From Turicibacter sp. (lineage in GTDB: Bacteria > Bacillota > Bacilli > MOL361 > Turicibacteraceae): a DNA stretch of 7,376 nucleotides. Shown piece after piece: positions 1 to 6,414 of this stretch. Location of the stretch: positions 1 to 7,376 of the forward strand of contig JAUMTV010000140.1 in assembly GCA_030531025.1 (NCBI GenBank). The letters are read 5' to 3'. The notes under the pieces were generated by a model. It did not search any database. It was not told where the DNA came from and saw nothing but the letters and a program-made list of their open reading frames with translations. Position 1 is the stretch's first letter, and each line of letters begins with the position of its first letter. Position numbers and translations under genes: made by a program.

Positions 1-55
1 GAAAGGATATCAGTAGTTTTGTTTGCCACCTTAGATGTAGAATACTTATCTGTTT

Positions 56-172
56 TTATATAGATTTAAAAAGAGCAATAAGACCCCCAACGATAAGTAC
101 TAAATAAATAATTAATCTTAATCTTATTAACAATGTCTTTTTAGATTTACGTTTTTTATTGCGTTTATTCAT
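56..172 (-). CDS. Small basic single-pass membrane protein, or the N-terminus of a frameshifted longer gene
   Basis: An ATG at 172-170 opens a 38-residue frame. It begins MNKRNKKRKSKK, a very basic head, followed by one hydrophobic segment at about residues 20-35 (LIIYLVLIVGGLIALF), and ends at TAA 58-56. An AGGGG ribosome binding site lies 9 nt upstream (about 182-187), and a possible extended -10 (TGG-TATGAT, 231-223 on the minus strand) lies about 50 nt upstream. The basic head plus one membrane segment is typical of the anchor of an exported Gram-positive protein. A different frame is open from position 65 to the window edge and reads IYIKTDKYSTSKVANKTT, which looks like a natural continuation. 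A 1-nt loss near 54-65 could therefore have broken a longer gene. A genuine 38-residue protein is also possible. I do not recognise the family. Confidence 0.4.
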   Translation of the reverse strand: MNKRNKKRKSKKTLLIRLRLIIYLVLIVGGLIALFKSI

Positions 173-346
173 GTAAGATAACCCCTTTTTTTAAAAATAG
201 CTTTTTTCATTTGGTCCAGTCCATCATACCAAGTGATAAATTGCTATTTTTTTCTTTTTCCTTATGAAATAATTAAGATTTTCTTACAATGATTAGCGCT
301 TTAATAACGTCTTTTTGACAACAGTAAAAAATCATCGACTTTAATG
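173..346. other. Non-coding region upstream of the left-edge gene
   Basis: No convincing reading frame is seen in this AT-rich stretch. It holds the probable leader and promoter of the minus-strand gene at the left edge and the inverted repeat described separately at 193-251. Together with the MITE-like element at 347-516 it makes up the roughly 345-base gap between the left-edge gene and the VanW gene. Confidence 0.6.
193..251. repeat. Inverted repeat / extended hairpin
   Basis: AAAAATAGC (193-201) is perfectly complementary to GCTATTTTT (243-251). Inside, CATTTGGT (208-215) pairs with ACCAAGTG (228-235) with one G-T wobble, leaving a 12-nt loop. On the plus strand the outer arm runs into a T-rich tract, so this could be a terminator for plus-strand readthrough. 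On the minus strand it overlaps the candidate -10 and leader of the left-edge gene, so it could instead be a regulatory structure. The role is undecided. Confidence 0.4.
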
Positions 347-516
347 GAAGCCACTGAAAAACTAAAATTATTTAAAAAGAAAGACTAAAAATACGCTAAA
401 TAACACAAAAAACCTTAGAAAATATGCTAATTCAGCTCATTTTTCTAAGGTTTTTCATTATTTTATCTTCTATTTGCGTCACTTGTTTTAATTAAATGGA
501 CTTTTTCAGTGGCCTC
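347..516. mobile_element. MITE-like element with terminal inverted repeats and 8-bp target duplication
   Basis: The left end GAAGCCACTGAAAAA (347-361) is the inverted complement of the right end TTTTTCAGTGGCCTC (502-516), with one mismatch in 15. The element is flanked by identical 8-bp direct repeats CTTTAATG at 339-346 and 517-524, the expected footprint of a transposition event. The 170-bp interior has no reading frame of note but contains a strong hairpin (407-455). This fits a non-autonomous miniature element moved by a transposase encoded elsewhere. I cannot assign the insertion sequence family from the ends alone. Insertion beside the VanW gene did not alter that protein: its TAA stop (521-519) lies inside the right-hand duplication. 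Confidence 0.62.
407..455 (-). terminator. Rho-independent terminator (bidirectional), probably ending the VWA-VanW transcript
   Basis: AAAAACCTTAGAAAA (408-422) pairs perfectly over 15 bases with TTTTCTAAGGTTTTT (441-455) around an 18-nt loop. On the minus strand the stem closes with a run of T residues, as in an intrinsic terminator, about 65 nt after the stop of the VanW gene. It could also work on the plus strand. It lies inside the MITE-like element, so the element appears to have brought its own terminator. Confidence 0.7.
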
Positions 517-518
517 CT

Positions 519-1799
519 TTAATGAGCTTTCTTTTTATATACACTCGTATGTAAAAACTGCTCATAGACGACCTCCCCTTCTGCATTATATCCATATAAC
601 GTTGTATCTGCTTTTAATCCTCCATCATAAATGACCGTTTTAGGTTTGTAGGTAATTCCATTCAAAGCCATTGAATTTGACCAAAACTCAACGGTTAAAC
701 TCCCATAATTTGCATATGTAAAAATTAAAATAGGATACTCATGTGTATTAATAAACTTTAAATCAATCACATTATCTGCTATGGTTGCATCTTGCCCAAG
801 AGGAACATACCTAACAGGTAAGCTATGGTTTTGGCGTTCTGTTGCTACAATTCCAGCTTTTAATTGGGCGTTGTATAAAGTAGAAGACACTTGACAAATA
901 CCTCCACCAATTCCTGGAATTGGCTTTCCATTTAAAAAGATTGTTGCATTCACATAACCATGAGCTGCATCAATAGGTGCGACTTTCTTATAATACGAAA
1001 ACTCCTCACCTGGCATTAAAATCGTATGATTAATTTTTGATGCTGCTAACTCTACATTTTTAGCCCGTGGTATGCCAGCTAAGTATTCTGTTGAATAAGA
1101 TGAAATTTTTGAATCAATGGTTTTTAATTCTTCAACATCTAACTCCCGAGGATCGATCATGATATTCGCATCGACTTCTACCGCATTCATTGAACTTTCA
1201 TTTAGCTGTTTGCTTAACTCCTCTAGCAATTGTTCAACAACAAGAATTTGTCCATCTCGTCCTTCATCTAGCTTAAGCTCTGCTGAAGAAATTCTTTGAA
1301 ATTTTGGTTCTATCTTTTCAATGTACACTTCTTTTTCAATCGCTCGTGCCCACTTCTCTAATTCCTCATCATCATACGTATACTCAATCATGAACTGATA
1401 ATATTGTGATTCGTTTACTTGTGAAATTTGTTGCATTAACTCTAAATCTTTTCCAAGTGTTAATATTTCTTCCACTAATTGATTTAGATCTTCTTTAACC
1501 TTAGGATGAAACTCAGATAATGTTGTTTCAAATAATTGATCATTGACATGAACGATAATCTTACGATTCTGATATTCATTCAGTTGATTTTCAATCATTG
1601 TAATAATCTCATCTTGAGTTAATGTCGAGACATCTAAATCATTAATGAAGATACTCGGTAAGGTGATTTCCTCATGTGCATGGACGAATGGCTTCGCAGA
1701 TTCAAAGATAAACAAGTGACAAAAGAGGAAGACAGGTACAAAAATAGCTTTCAAATAGAACAGCTGGCTGCGAATCATCGACCGTTGATTTATCCCCAT
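519..1799 (-). CDS. VanW family exported cell-envelope protein
   Basis: A 426-residue protein with an N-terminal hydrophobic segment at about residues 12-33. This is either a signal peptide, with a possible cleavage near FVHAHEE, or an uncleaved anchor, so the protein should act outside the membrane. Residues about 60-225 resemble the mixed helix/strand region that often precedes VanW domains (peptidoglycan-binding-4/YoaR-like); this is the weaker part of the call. The VanW domain spans about 228-362 and includes PGEEFSYY, AHGYVNATIF and the hallmark GGGICQVSSTLYNA (298-311). The tail, about 388-423, lacks a recognisable G5 domain. VanW proteins occur near glycopeptide-resistance genes and in many Bacillota; their biochemical role is unsettled, and this gene by itself says nothing about vancomycin resistance. 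ATG at 1799 is chosen because AAAAGGAGG (1818-1810) lies 10 nt upstream. It follows the VWA gene by 38 nt and is probably cotranscribed with it. Confidence 0.9.
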   Translation of the reverse strand: MGINQRSMIRSQLFYLKAIFVPVFLFCHLFIFESAKPFVHAHEEITLPSIFINDLDVSTLTQDEIITMIENQLNEYQNRKIIVHVNDQLFETTLSEFHPKVKEDLNQLVEEILTLGKDLELMQQISQVNESQYYQFMIEYTYDDEELEKWARAIEKEVYIEKIEPKFQRISSAELKLDEGRDGQILVVEQLLEELSKQLNESSMNAVEVDANIMIDPRELDVEELKTIDSKISSYSTEYLAGIPRAKNVELAASKINHTILMPGEEFSYYKKVAPIDAAHGYVNATIFLNGKPIPGIGGGICQVSSTLYNAQLKAGIVATERQNHSLPVRYVPLGQDATIADNVIDLKFINTHEYPILIFTYANYGSLTVEFWSNSMALNGITYKPKTVIYDGGLKADTTLYGYNAEGEVVYEQFLHTSVYKKKAH

Positions 1800-1837
1800 T
1801 TCCTACATACCTCCTTTTAATGCATTCTTATCTCTTC

Positions 1838-3919
1838 TTAGGTTGCGGAGTGAATGAAATATTTATTCTCTTTAATCATCAATTCGCCAATTTTTTGTTT
1901 TGAAATAACCATTTTATTTAATCTTTCATGCTCAACTTTTACTTCATCCCAATTAAAAAGTGGTTGATTGGATAACTGTGATTGTAGTCTTAAAAGATAA
2001 ATTTGATTTTGAAGTGTTAATCGTTTCTTTTTTTCTTGACTAAGGCACTGATTTAAATAAGTAAATACAGATTCATTGCAAATTAACAAATTTGATTGAA
2101 TGCTTTCATAGCATTTTTGCTGCTCTGTTGATTTCGAAAAATTTTCAATACACCATTCCGTTACAAGTTGTAAGGTAGTATCCCGCTTCAATACTGATCG
2201 TGGCTTTATTCGAGGTTTAAACAGTCCAGAATCACTAACTTGATACTGATGTTTCATAAGTTTAAATGAATGACTTTGTTTTTTTACACCACTTCTTCGC
2301 CATTGATCACGAATCATCGTCTCTAAAATTTGAATTTTTAATTTCGTCTGTTCAAGTTCATATAATTGCTTAACCACTTGATCACTCCTATCAATGAGCC
2401 CTGTGTTTGAGGTGACAAGTTTTAAATGAGTTAAATTAATCAAATCGATTCCCCATTGTTCATTGATAGACGTTGGTTTAATTAACTTTAAATCAAGTAA
2501 TTTCTGCCTTAACATCGGAGATAATTGACACGCTAATTGTTTGAGTTTTAAATTACCATTTTCAACAAAAAAATAATTTCGAAAAATAAAGCAATCTAAT
2601 TTCAAGCCTGTTTGATTTTGCATCGCAACGCCTTCAACTTTTACGGTGAATATAATATTTTGTTTAGTTGTGCTAACTTGTACTTTTGTAATTGGAAAAT
2701 AAAGCTTTGAGTGAGGAATAAATGTAACTACGTCCTCTTCAATTTTTAGCGTGGATGATTGTTCATATTTCCAAAAAAGGATTGAAAAAGGATCATTTAA
2801 AATCATCTCTAAGAGAGTTAAAACAGAGGGCTTTTCTAAATGTGACCCTTTAGTCGGAAGAATTAATTGAGGTTGATAGCGATAACGATGGATTGCATTC
2901 AAACTTTGACAAATTTCAACATCAGAGTATCCATGATGAATGATGGAAAAAAGATCGGTTTCTTGTAATAAAAAAGCAGCTTCATCTACTTGATGTTGTT
3001 TTAATAAATAGTAGGCATACGAAAGTTTAAACTGCTTTTCCACTTCATTTGAGATTTCAATCTCCTTAGTCGGAAATGTTTGCTGATTGATTTGTAAAAT
3101 ATCATCAAAGGTGATAATTAATTGCGGATGATTTCCTACCGTGATGAGTTGTCTTGGGTTGTTGACATGTTGGGATTGTAAAGCTAAAAAGTAATTATTA
3201 TTTAAAATTTGATGCGATGGATTTAATAAATGAGTACCAAATTTAATCCAGTGTTTAAGACAATATCGGTAACTTTGACTATCGACATAAGGGTAAAAAT
3301 CACCTATTTTAGTTGTGGCAGCTAGTTGAGTTAAAAAGTTCAAATCACACGCACCGACTCCTACAATCTGAAAGCCAATATGTCTTGCAGTAAAATCAAG
3401 TATCCATCCATAACAACGGGATTGCTCCACTTGTAATGATTGATTGCGAGCATATAAATAGCCATCGGTAATAAGAATAACTTGAACTACTTCATCAGTC
3501 TCATTAGATTTGATTACACTATTAAATATTGTCTCGAGTGCCGTTGATAAAACGGTAAACTCATCTCCACAACTTTCTTCTAATCGTCGATGAATAGTAT
3601 TCAGTTGAAACTCGGCCTCAGATGCCTGGGAGTTATCTAGTAACCACTCCACCTCATGATCATTTCCAAATGATAAAACCGATAACCGATGTTTTGAATT
3701 TGATTTTAATTGACGAATAGTTAACCTAATTATTTCTTTAAGTTCTTCAAGATAACGAATCATACTCGCTGAACGATCAATTAAAAGAATAAAATGTGCT
3801 GATGAACATTTAATTTGAGTTTGTTGAACTTGATAAAAGCAACAAGTTCTTGTTAGATTCGGTGTTAATTGCAACGATTTTCGACCAAGACTTTCAACCA
3901 TGAGTTTTGTTTGCGTCAA
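1838..3919 (-). CDS. von Willebrand factor A domain protein with uncharacterised C-terminal region
   Basis: A 693-residue protein without signal peptide or membrane segment, so probably cytoplasmic. A VWA domain fills about residues 40-215. The metal-ion-dependent adhesion site is intact: DRSAS (D48, S50, S52), a candidate threonine T122, and ITDG with D152. Such domains bind a divalent metal and a protein partner. The remaining roughly 480 residues are unfamiliar: a helical stretch at 295-345 that might be repeat-like, a beta-rich part at about 395-455, a charged helix at about 513-540 and a glutamine/leucine-rich C-terminus. The start is TTG at 3919-3917, supported by a ribosome binding site 8 nt upstream; the alternative ATG at codon 7 lacks a comparable site. 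It is first in an apparent operon with the VanW gene. There is no MoxR-type ATPase or Ter gene in view, so the usual VWA partnerships cannot be invoked. Function unknown. Confidence 0.85.
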   Translation of the reverse strand: MTQTKLMVESLGRKSLQLTPNLTRTCCFYQVQQTQIKCSSAHFILLIDRSASMIRYLEELKEIIRLTIRQLKSNSKHRLSVLSFGNDHEVEWLLDNSQASEAEFQLNTIHRRLEESCGDEFTVLSTALETIFNSVIKSNETDEVVQVILITDGYLYARNQSLQVEQSRCYGWILDFTARHIGFQIVGVGACDLNFLTQLAATTKIGDFYPYVDSQSYRYCLKHWIKFGTHLLNPSHQILNNNYFLALQSQHVNNPRQLITVGNHPQLIITFDDILQINQQTFPTKEIEISNEVEKQFKLSYAYYLLKQHQVDEAAFLLQETDLFSIIHHGYSDVEICQSLNAIHRYRYQPQLILPTKGSHLEKPSVLTLLEMILNDPFSILFWKYEQSSTLKIEEDVVTFIPHSKLYFPITKVQVSTTKQNIIFTVKVEGVAMQNQTGLKLDCFIFRNYFFVENGNLKLKQLACQLSPMLRQKLLDLKLIKPTSINEQWGIDLINLTHLKLVTSNTGLIDRSDQVVKQLYELEQTKLKIQILETMIRDQWRRSGVKKQSHSFKLMKHQYQVSDSGLFKPRIKPRSVLKRDTTLQLVTEWCIENFSKSTEQQKCYESIQSNLLICNESVFTYLNQCLSQEKKKRLTLQNQIYLLRLQSQLSNQPLFNWDEVKVEHERLNKMVISKQKIGELMIKENKYFIHSAT

Positions 3920-3926
3920 TGTTTCT

Positions 3927-3936
3927 TCCCCCTTCT
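3927..3936 (-). promoter_or_regulatory. Ribosome binding site deciding a TTG start
   Basis: On the minus strand AGAAGGGGGA (3936-3927) ends its G run 8 nt before the TTG at 3919. No similar purine-rich site precedes the in-frame ATG at codon 7, so the TTG is preferred as the start of the VWA protein. Confidence 0.65.
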
Positions 3937-3958
3937 AACTCTAAACTGTTATCCAATA

Positions 3959-4000
3959 TATGAGAAGATTTGATTCATTATTCTTGCAATCAAACTCATA
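3959..4000. repeat. Two-part inverted repeat in the divergent intergenic region
   Basis: TATGAG (3959-3964) pairs with CTCATA (3995-4000), and TTTGATT (3969-3975) pairs with AATCAAA (3988-3994). A 4-nt bulge and a 12-nt loop separate the arms, giving 13 paired bases in total. It sits about 40 nt upstream of the VWA start and about 105 nt before the exonuclease promoter. It may be an operator or a leader hairpin of the VWA-VanW operon. There is no T tract beside it, so it is not an obvious terminator. Confidence 0.4.
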
Positions 4001-4103
4001 GACATTCGTCTTATTTAGCAGCAATTAATCCATTCAAAATGTTTATCCACGCTTCATTTCATCACTTTTATCACTTCTTATTCTATCCATTTTTTTCTTT
4101 TAC

Positions 4104-4132
4104 TTAACAGAAGATTAGGACAGGTCTATAAT
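4104..4132 (+). promoter_or_regulatory. Sigma-A type promoter of the exonuclease-BRCT gene
   Basis: TTAACA (4104-4109, one mismatch to TTGACA) is followed after exactly 17 nt by a perfect TATAAT (4127-4132). Transcription would start near 4139, giving a short leader of about 27 nt. AGGGGG (4153-4158) lies 7 nt before the ATG. A 5-bp inverted repeat, CTACA/TGTAG (4138-4142 and 4150-4154), sits in the leader and touches the ribosome binding site; it is too short to interpret. Confidence 0.75.
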
Positions 4133-4165
4133 AGTAACTACAGACATTATGTAGGGGGCTAACTC

Positions 4166-5089
4166 ATGAATTTTATTGCGATTGATTTTGAAACTGCAAA
4201 TGAAAAGCGTGCCAGTGCTTGTTCACTTGGGATGACTATTGTGAAGAATGGGAAAGTGATTGATGAATTATATTATTTAATTAAACCAAAAGAATTAAGA
4301 TTTAGTCCAATGAATACATGGATTCACGGATTAAGAGCTCGTGATGTAAAAGATGCCAAAGAATTTTATGAGCTATGGCCTGAGCTTGAGCCTTATTTTA
4401 ACAACGCCTTTATTGTAGCTCACAATGCATCGTTTGATATGAGTGTTTTACGTGCCACACTTGATGCTTACAACCTTCCGTATCCATCGTTTGACTATGG
4501 GTGTACGATGCTTTTATCCAAAAACTTTTTCCCAATGCTTGAAAATGCTAAACTAAATACAATTAATCATTATCTTGGACTTGAATTTAATCATCACCAC
4601 GCTGGTGCAGATGCGTTTGCTTGCGCCAATATCTTATTGAAAGTCAAAGAAGAATTAAAGGTAGCAAACATCCATGATCTTTTTAGCACAGTCGGAATTA
4701 AACCAGGACGCGTTTTTGACAAAGGTTATCAACCACCTAAAAAAGGACGTTGTTCAATGACGTCCACTTTTCAAAGAGAAATGAAAGCTTCGCCACTCTT
4801 TTATAGCCAAACTGACTTTTTCAAACATAAAACGGTCGTATTTACTGGAACACTAAAAAGTCTATCTCGTCATGAAGCCATTGCTTTAATTGGGCAATTA
4901 GGGGGAACAGTGGGTAGTTCGGTAACAAAAAAAACAAATATTATTGTCACTGGAGTAAAAAATATTTACGAGCTTTCACCTGATGAAATGAGTACAAAGT
5001 TAAAAAAGGCGATTCAACTTGTTTATCATGGACAAGAAATACTTTTCTTAAATGAAGAAGAGTTTTTAAGTATTTTAAAATCTTCATAA
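4166..5089 (+). CDS. DEDDh (DnaQ-like) 3'-5' exonuclease with C-terminal BRCT domain
   Basis: A 307-residue cytoplasmic protein in two parts. Residues 1-165 form an RNase T/DnaQ-fold exonuclease with all three Exo motifs: IDFET (D7, E9), HNASFD (D91) and HHAGAD (H144, D149). These are the acidic and histidine residues that hold two metal ions and cleave nucleotides from a DNA 3' end. A linker at about 170-215 leads to a BRCT domain at about 218-303, recognisable by FFKHKTVVFTGTL, a GG turn (LGGTVGSSV) and TNIIVTG. BRCT domains, as in bacterial ligase, bind DNA or phosphorylated partners. The combination is widespread in Bacillota and annotated as exonuclease or DNA polymerase III epsilon-like; it suggests DNA repair or replication-associated trimming rather than a core polymerase subunit. 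Its own promoter and ribosome binding site are clear, and it is monocistronic, ending at a hairpin terminator. No damage is seen. Confidence 0.92.
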   Translation: MNFIAIDFETANEKRASACSLGMTIVKNGKVIDELYYLIKPKELRFSPMNTWIHGLRARDVKDAKEFYELWPELEPYFNNAFIVAHNASFDMSVLRATLDAYNLPYPSFDYGCTMLLSKNFFPMLENAKLNTINHYLGLEFNHHHAGADAFACANILLKVKEELKVANIHDLFSTVGIKPGRVFDKGYQPPKKGRCSMTSTFQREMKASPLFYSQTDFFKHKTVVFTGTLKSLSRHEAIALIGQLGGTVGSSVTKKTNIIVTGVKNIYELSPDEMSTKLKKAIQLVYHGQEILFLNEEEFLSILKSS

Positions 5090-5094
5090 AATAT

Positions 5095-5121
5095 AAAGCA
5101 TCCTTAGAATAAGGATGCTTT
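5095..5121. terminator. Bidirectional intrinsic terminator between convergent genes
   Basis: AAAGCATCCTTA (5095-5106) pairs perfectly with TAAGGATGCTTT (5110-5121) around a 3-nt loop (GAA). The plus-strand side ends in TTTTTT and closes the exonuclease transcript. On the minus strand the stem is followed by a less pure T-rich stretch and would end the phosphatase/hydrogenase unit, whose last stop codon lies 5 nt away. Confidence 0.88.
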
Positions 5122-5126
5122 TTTGA

Positions 5127-6412
5127 TTAAAAATATTGAACTTCAACAACTTTCCCAACTTTTATTAAAATCTCTTCTAATTCCTCAATCACTCGTAATT
5201 TAATACTTAATTCTTTTGGGAAATCAGGGTTTTGATGAGCGGCATTAATTGCACGTCCAACTAATAAGTGAATATGCGTACACTCTTCATACAGAAGTTT
5301 GGCTAAACGAGCGGCGCCATGTCCTTCCTCTAATCGCTCAAATCGAGAGTTCAATTGAATATCTCTTAAAATATCAACGGCTCCCTTCATTGTCAATACA
5401 CCTTCAGTCACTAAGCCAGTCCCTCGAAGATAGGCAATCGGCGGGAAGTGAGGATCAATGTAATCAAAGCTTGTTTGAATCTCTTCATGAATTTCTCGAG
5501 CGACAATATTGGCTGCTGTTCCCCCACAAATGACTTTCTTTCCACTACTTCTCATCAGCGCTTCCATAACTTGCTTGTCTTCTTCTTTTGATTGAGGCGG
5601 TCCCGCAAACAAAGTCGCCCATTTAGGTTTAATGACTTTTAACGTGGCAACAGTTGTATCATCACCAGGCTTCGCTCCATATAAATCAGAGCAAACTTCT
5701 AATAATAAATTAGCAATTTTACGAGCTGACTTTTCGTTATCAATAACAGATTGTAAAAAGTGCGAAATTTCTGGCCAACTCCATCCTAAATTCAAGACGG
5801 TTCCAACTCCTGCATGGATAACGCCATCGCTAGTTAAAACTAGCGTATCTCCTTCTTGTAATAAAAACTGACTTTCTTTAATTTTTCGACCATTAACTAA
5901 TCGCTCTTTGCTACTCAGTGACTTTACCGACTCATCTCTAATAAAAAAGACGCCTGGATTATCAATTTCCACGACATAAACTTGATCCTTTTCATCTATA
6001 TATAAACAGAAATGTATTTTATAATGCTACACCAGTCTTAGTTGGTAAGCCACTTTAATATTAAGGCATCCTATAGTCCAGCTAAAAGTTTTCCGATATG
6101 AAAAACTTATCTGGACTTATATATTTTGACAATCGTTAATGTAGAATAAGCAAGGTTTCGAACTTGGCAAACTGGAAGTGTATGTACCATCGTACCAACG
6201 ACCTCATCAATTGAAAGCCCAGCTTTTAGCATAGTAATGGCAATTTTAGAACTCAATGTTGCTAAAATATTTGATTTCACCCCGCTTCCTAACCCATCTG
6301 ATAAAACAGCAATGACACAATTTGAAGTTCGAAAAAACTCAACTTTGTCTCCACATAGCTCCTCTCCTGATTTATTTAAACTTCCACAAGCAAAATCAAC
6401 AAAGAACCTCAT
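5127..6412 (-). pseudogene. SpoIIE-family serine/threonine phosphatase, split by an insertion
   Basis: Two fragments make up one PP2C/SpoIIE-type phosphatase. The N-terminal piece (6412 to about 6119, 98 codons) has [11 protein letters not shown], the metal-binding LSDGLGSG and [21 protein letters not shown]. The C-terminal piece (5999 to 5127) has VVEIDNPGVFFIRD, TSDGVIHAG, the GDDTTVATLKV metal motif and a family-typical tail (GGTAANIVAREI, GRAINAAHQNPDFP). Between them lie about 119 extra bases that bring in stops and change frame. Removing them rejoins the halves in frame (VKIY-IDEKDQ) into about 388 residues, a normal length for the family. The ATG at 6412 is 2 nt after the hydrogenase stop, with GAGG about 7 nt upstream, so translation was coupled. 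The C-terminal piece has only a weak GTG (5972) for restart. Family members sit beside PAS-containing hydrogenases and presumably relay the redox signal. Activity is unlikely now because the metal ligands are divided between the two fragments. Confidence 0.82.
6000..6118. mobile_element. About 119-bp structured insertion inside the phosphatase gene
   Basis: The borders are inferred from where the phosphatase homology stops and resumes; exact ends are ambiguous within repeated AT steps. The flanks share a short AT repeat (ATATAT at 6124-6119 and ATATATA at 6003-5997, minus strand), compatible with a target duplication of about 4 bp. One half contains a strong hairpin: AGTCCAG (6075-6081) with CTGGACT (6111-6117), and nested AAGTTTT (6086-6092) with AAAACTT (6102-6108). 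The other half contains a weaker pairing around GCTACACCA/TTGGTAAGC. The two outer ends are only loosely inverted (TATATAA followed by a CAGA-containing stretch on each side). It has no reading frame. It may be a MITE-like or other small structured repeat; it does not resemble the element at 347-516. Confidence 0.55.
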
Positions 6413-6414
6413 GC

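Noticed and set aside
347..516. CRISPR or attachment-site array
   Set aside because: Only one pair of inverted ends and one direct repeat pair are present; there are no regularly spaced repeats and no integrase.
1117..1299. Plus-strand 60-codon open frame
   Set aside because: It lies wholly antisense inside the VanW gene, is serine-rich low-complexity sequence and has no family features; a shadow frame.
519..1799. Vancomycin resistance determinant
   Set aside because: The VanW family is common in Bacillota without resistance, and no VanH, VanA/B, VanX or VanRS gene is present in the window.
5249..5871. Plus-strand open frames (5249-5533 and 5632-5871)
   Set aside because: Both are antisense to the well-supported C-terminal half of the phosphatase, and neither shows a recognisable domain.
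5127..5972. A separate intact gene starting at GTG 5972
   Set aside because: It begins in the middle of the phosphatase domain, lacks the first metal-binding motif and has no well-placed ribosome binding site; it is the 3' part of the broken gene.
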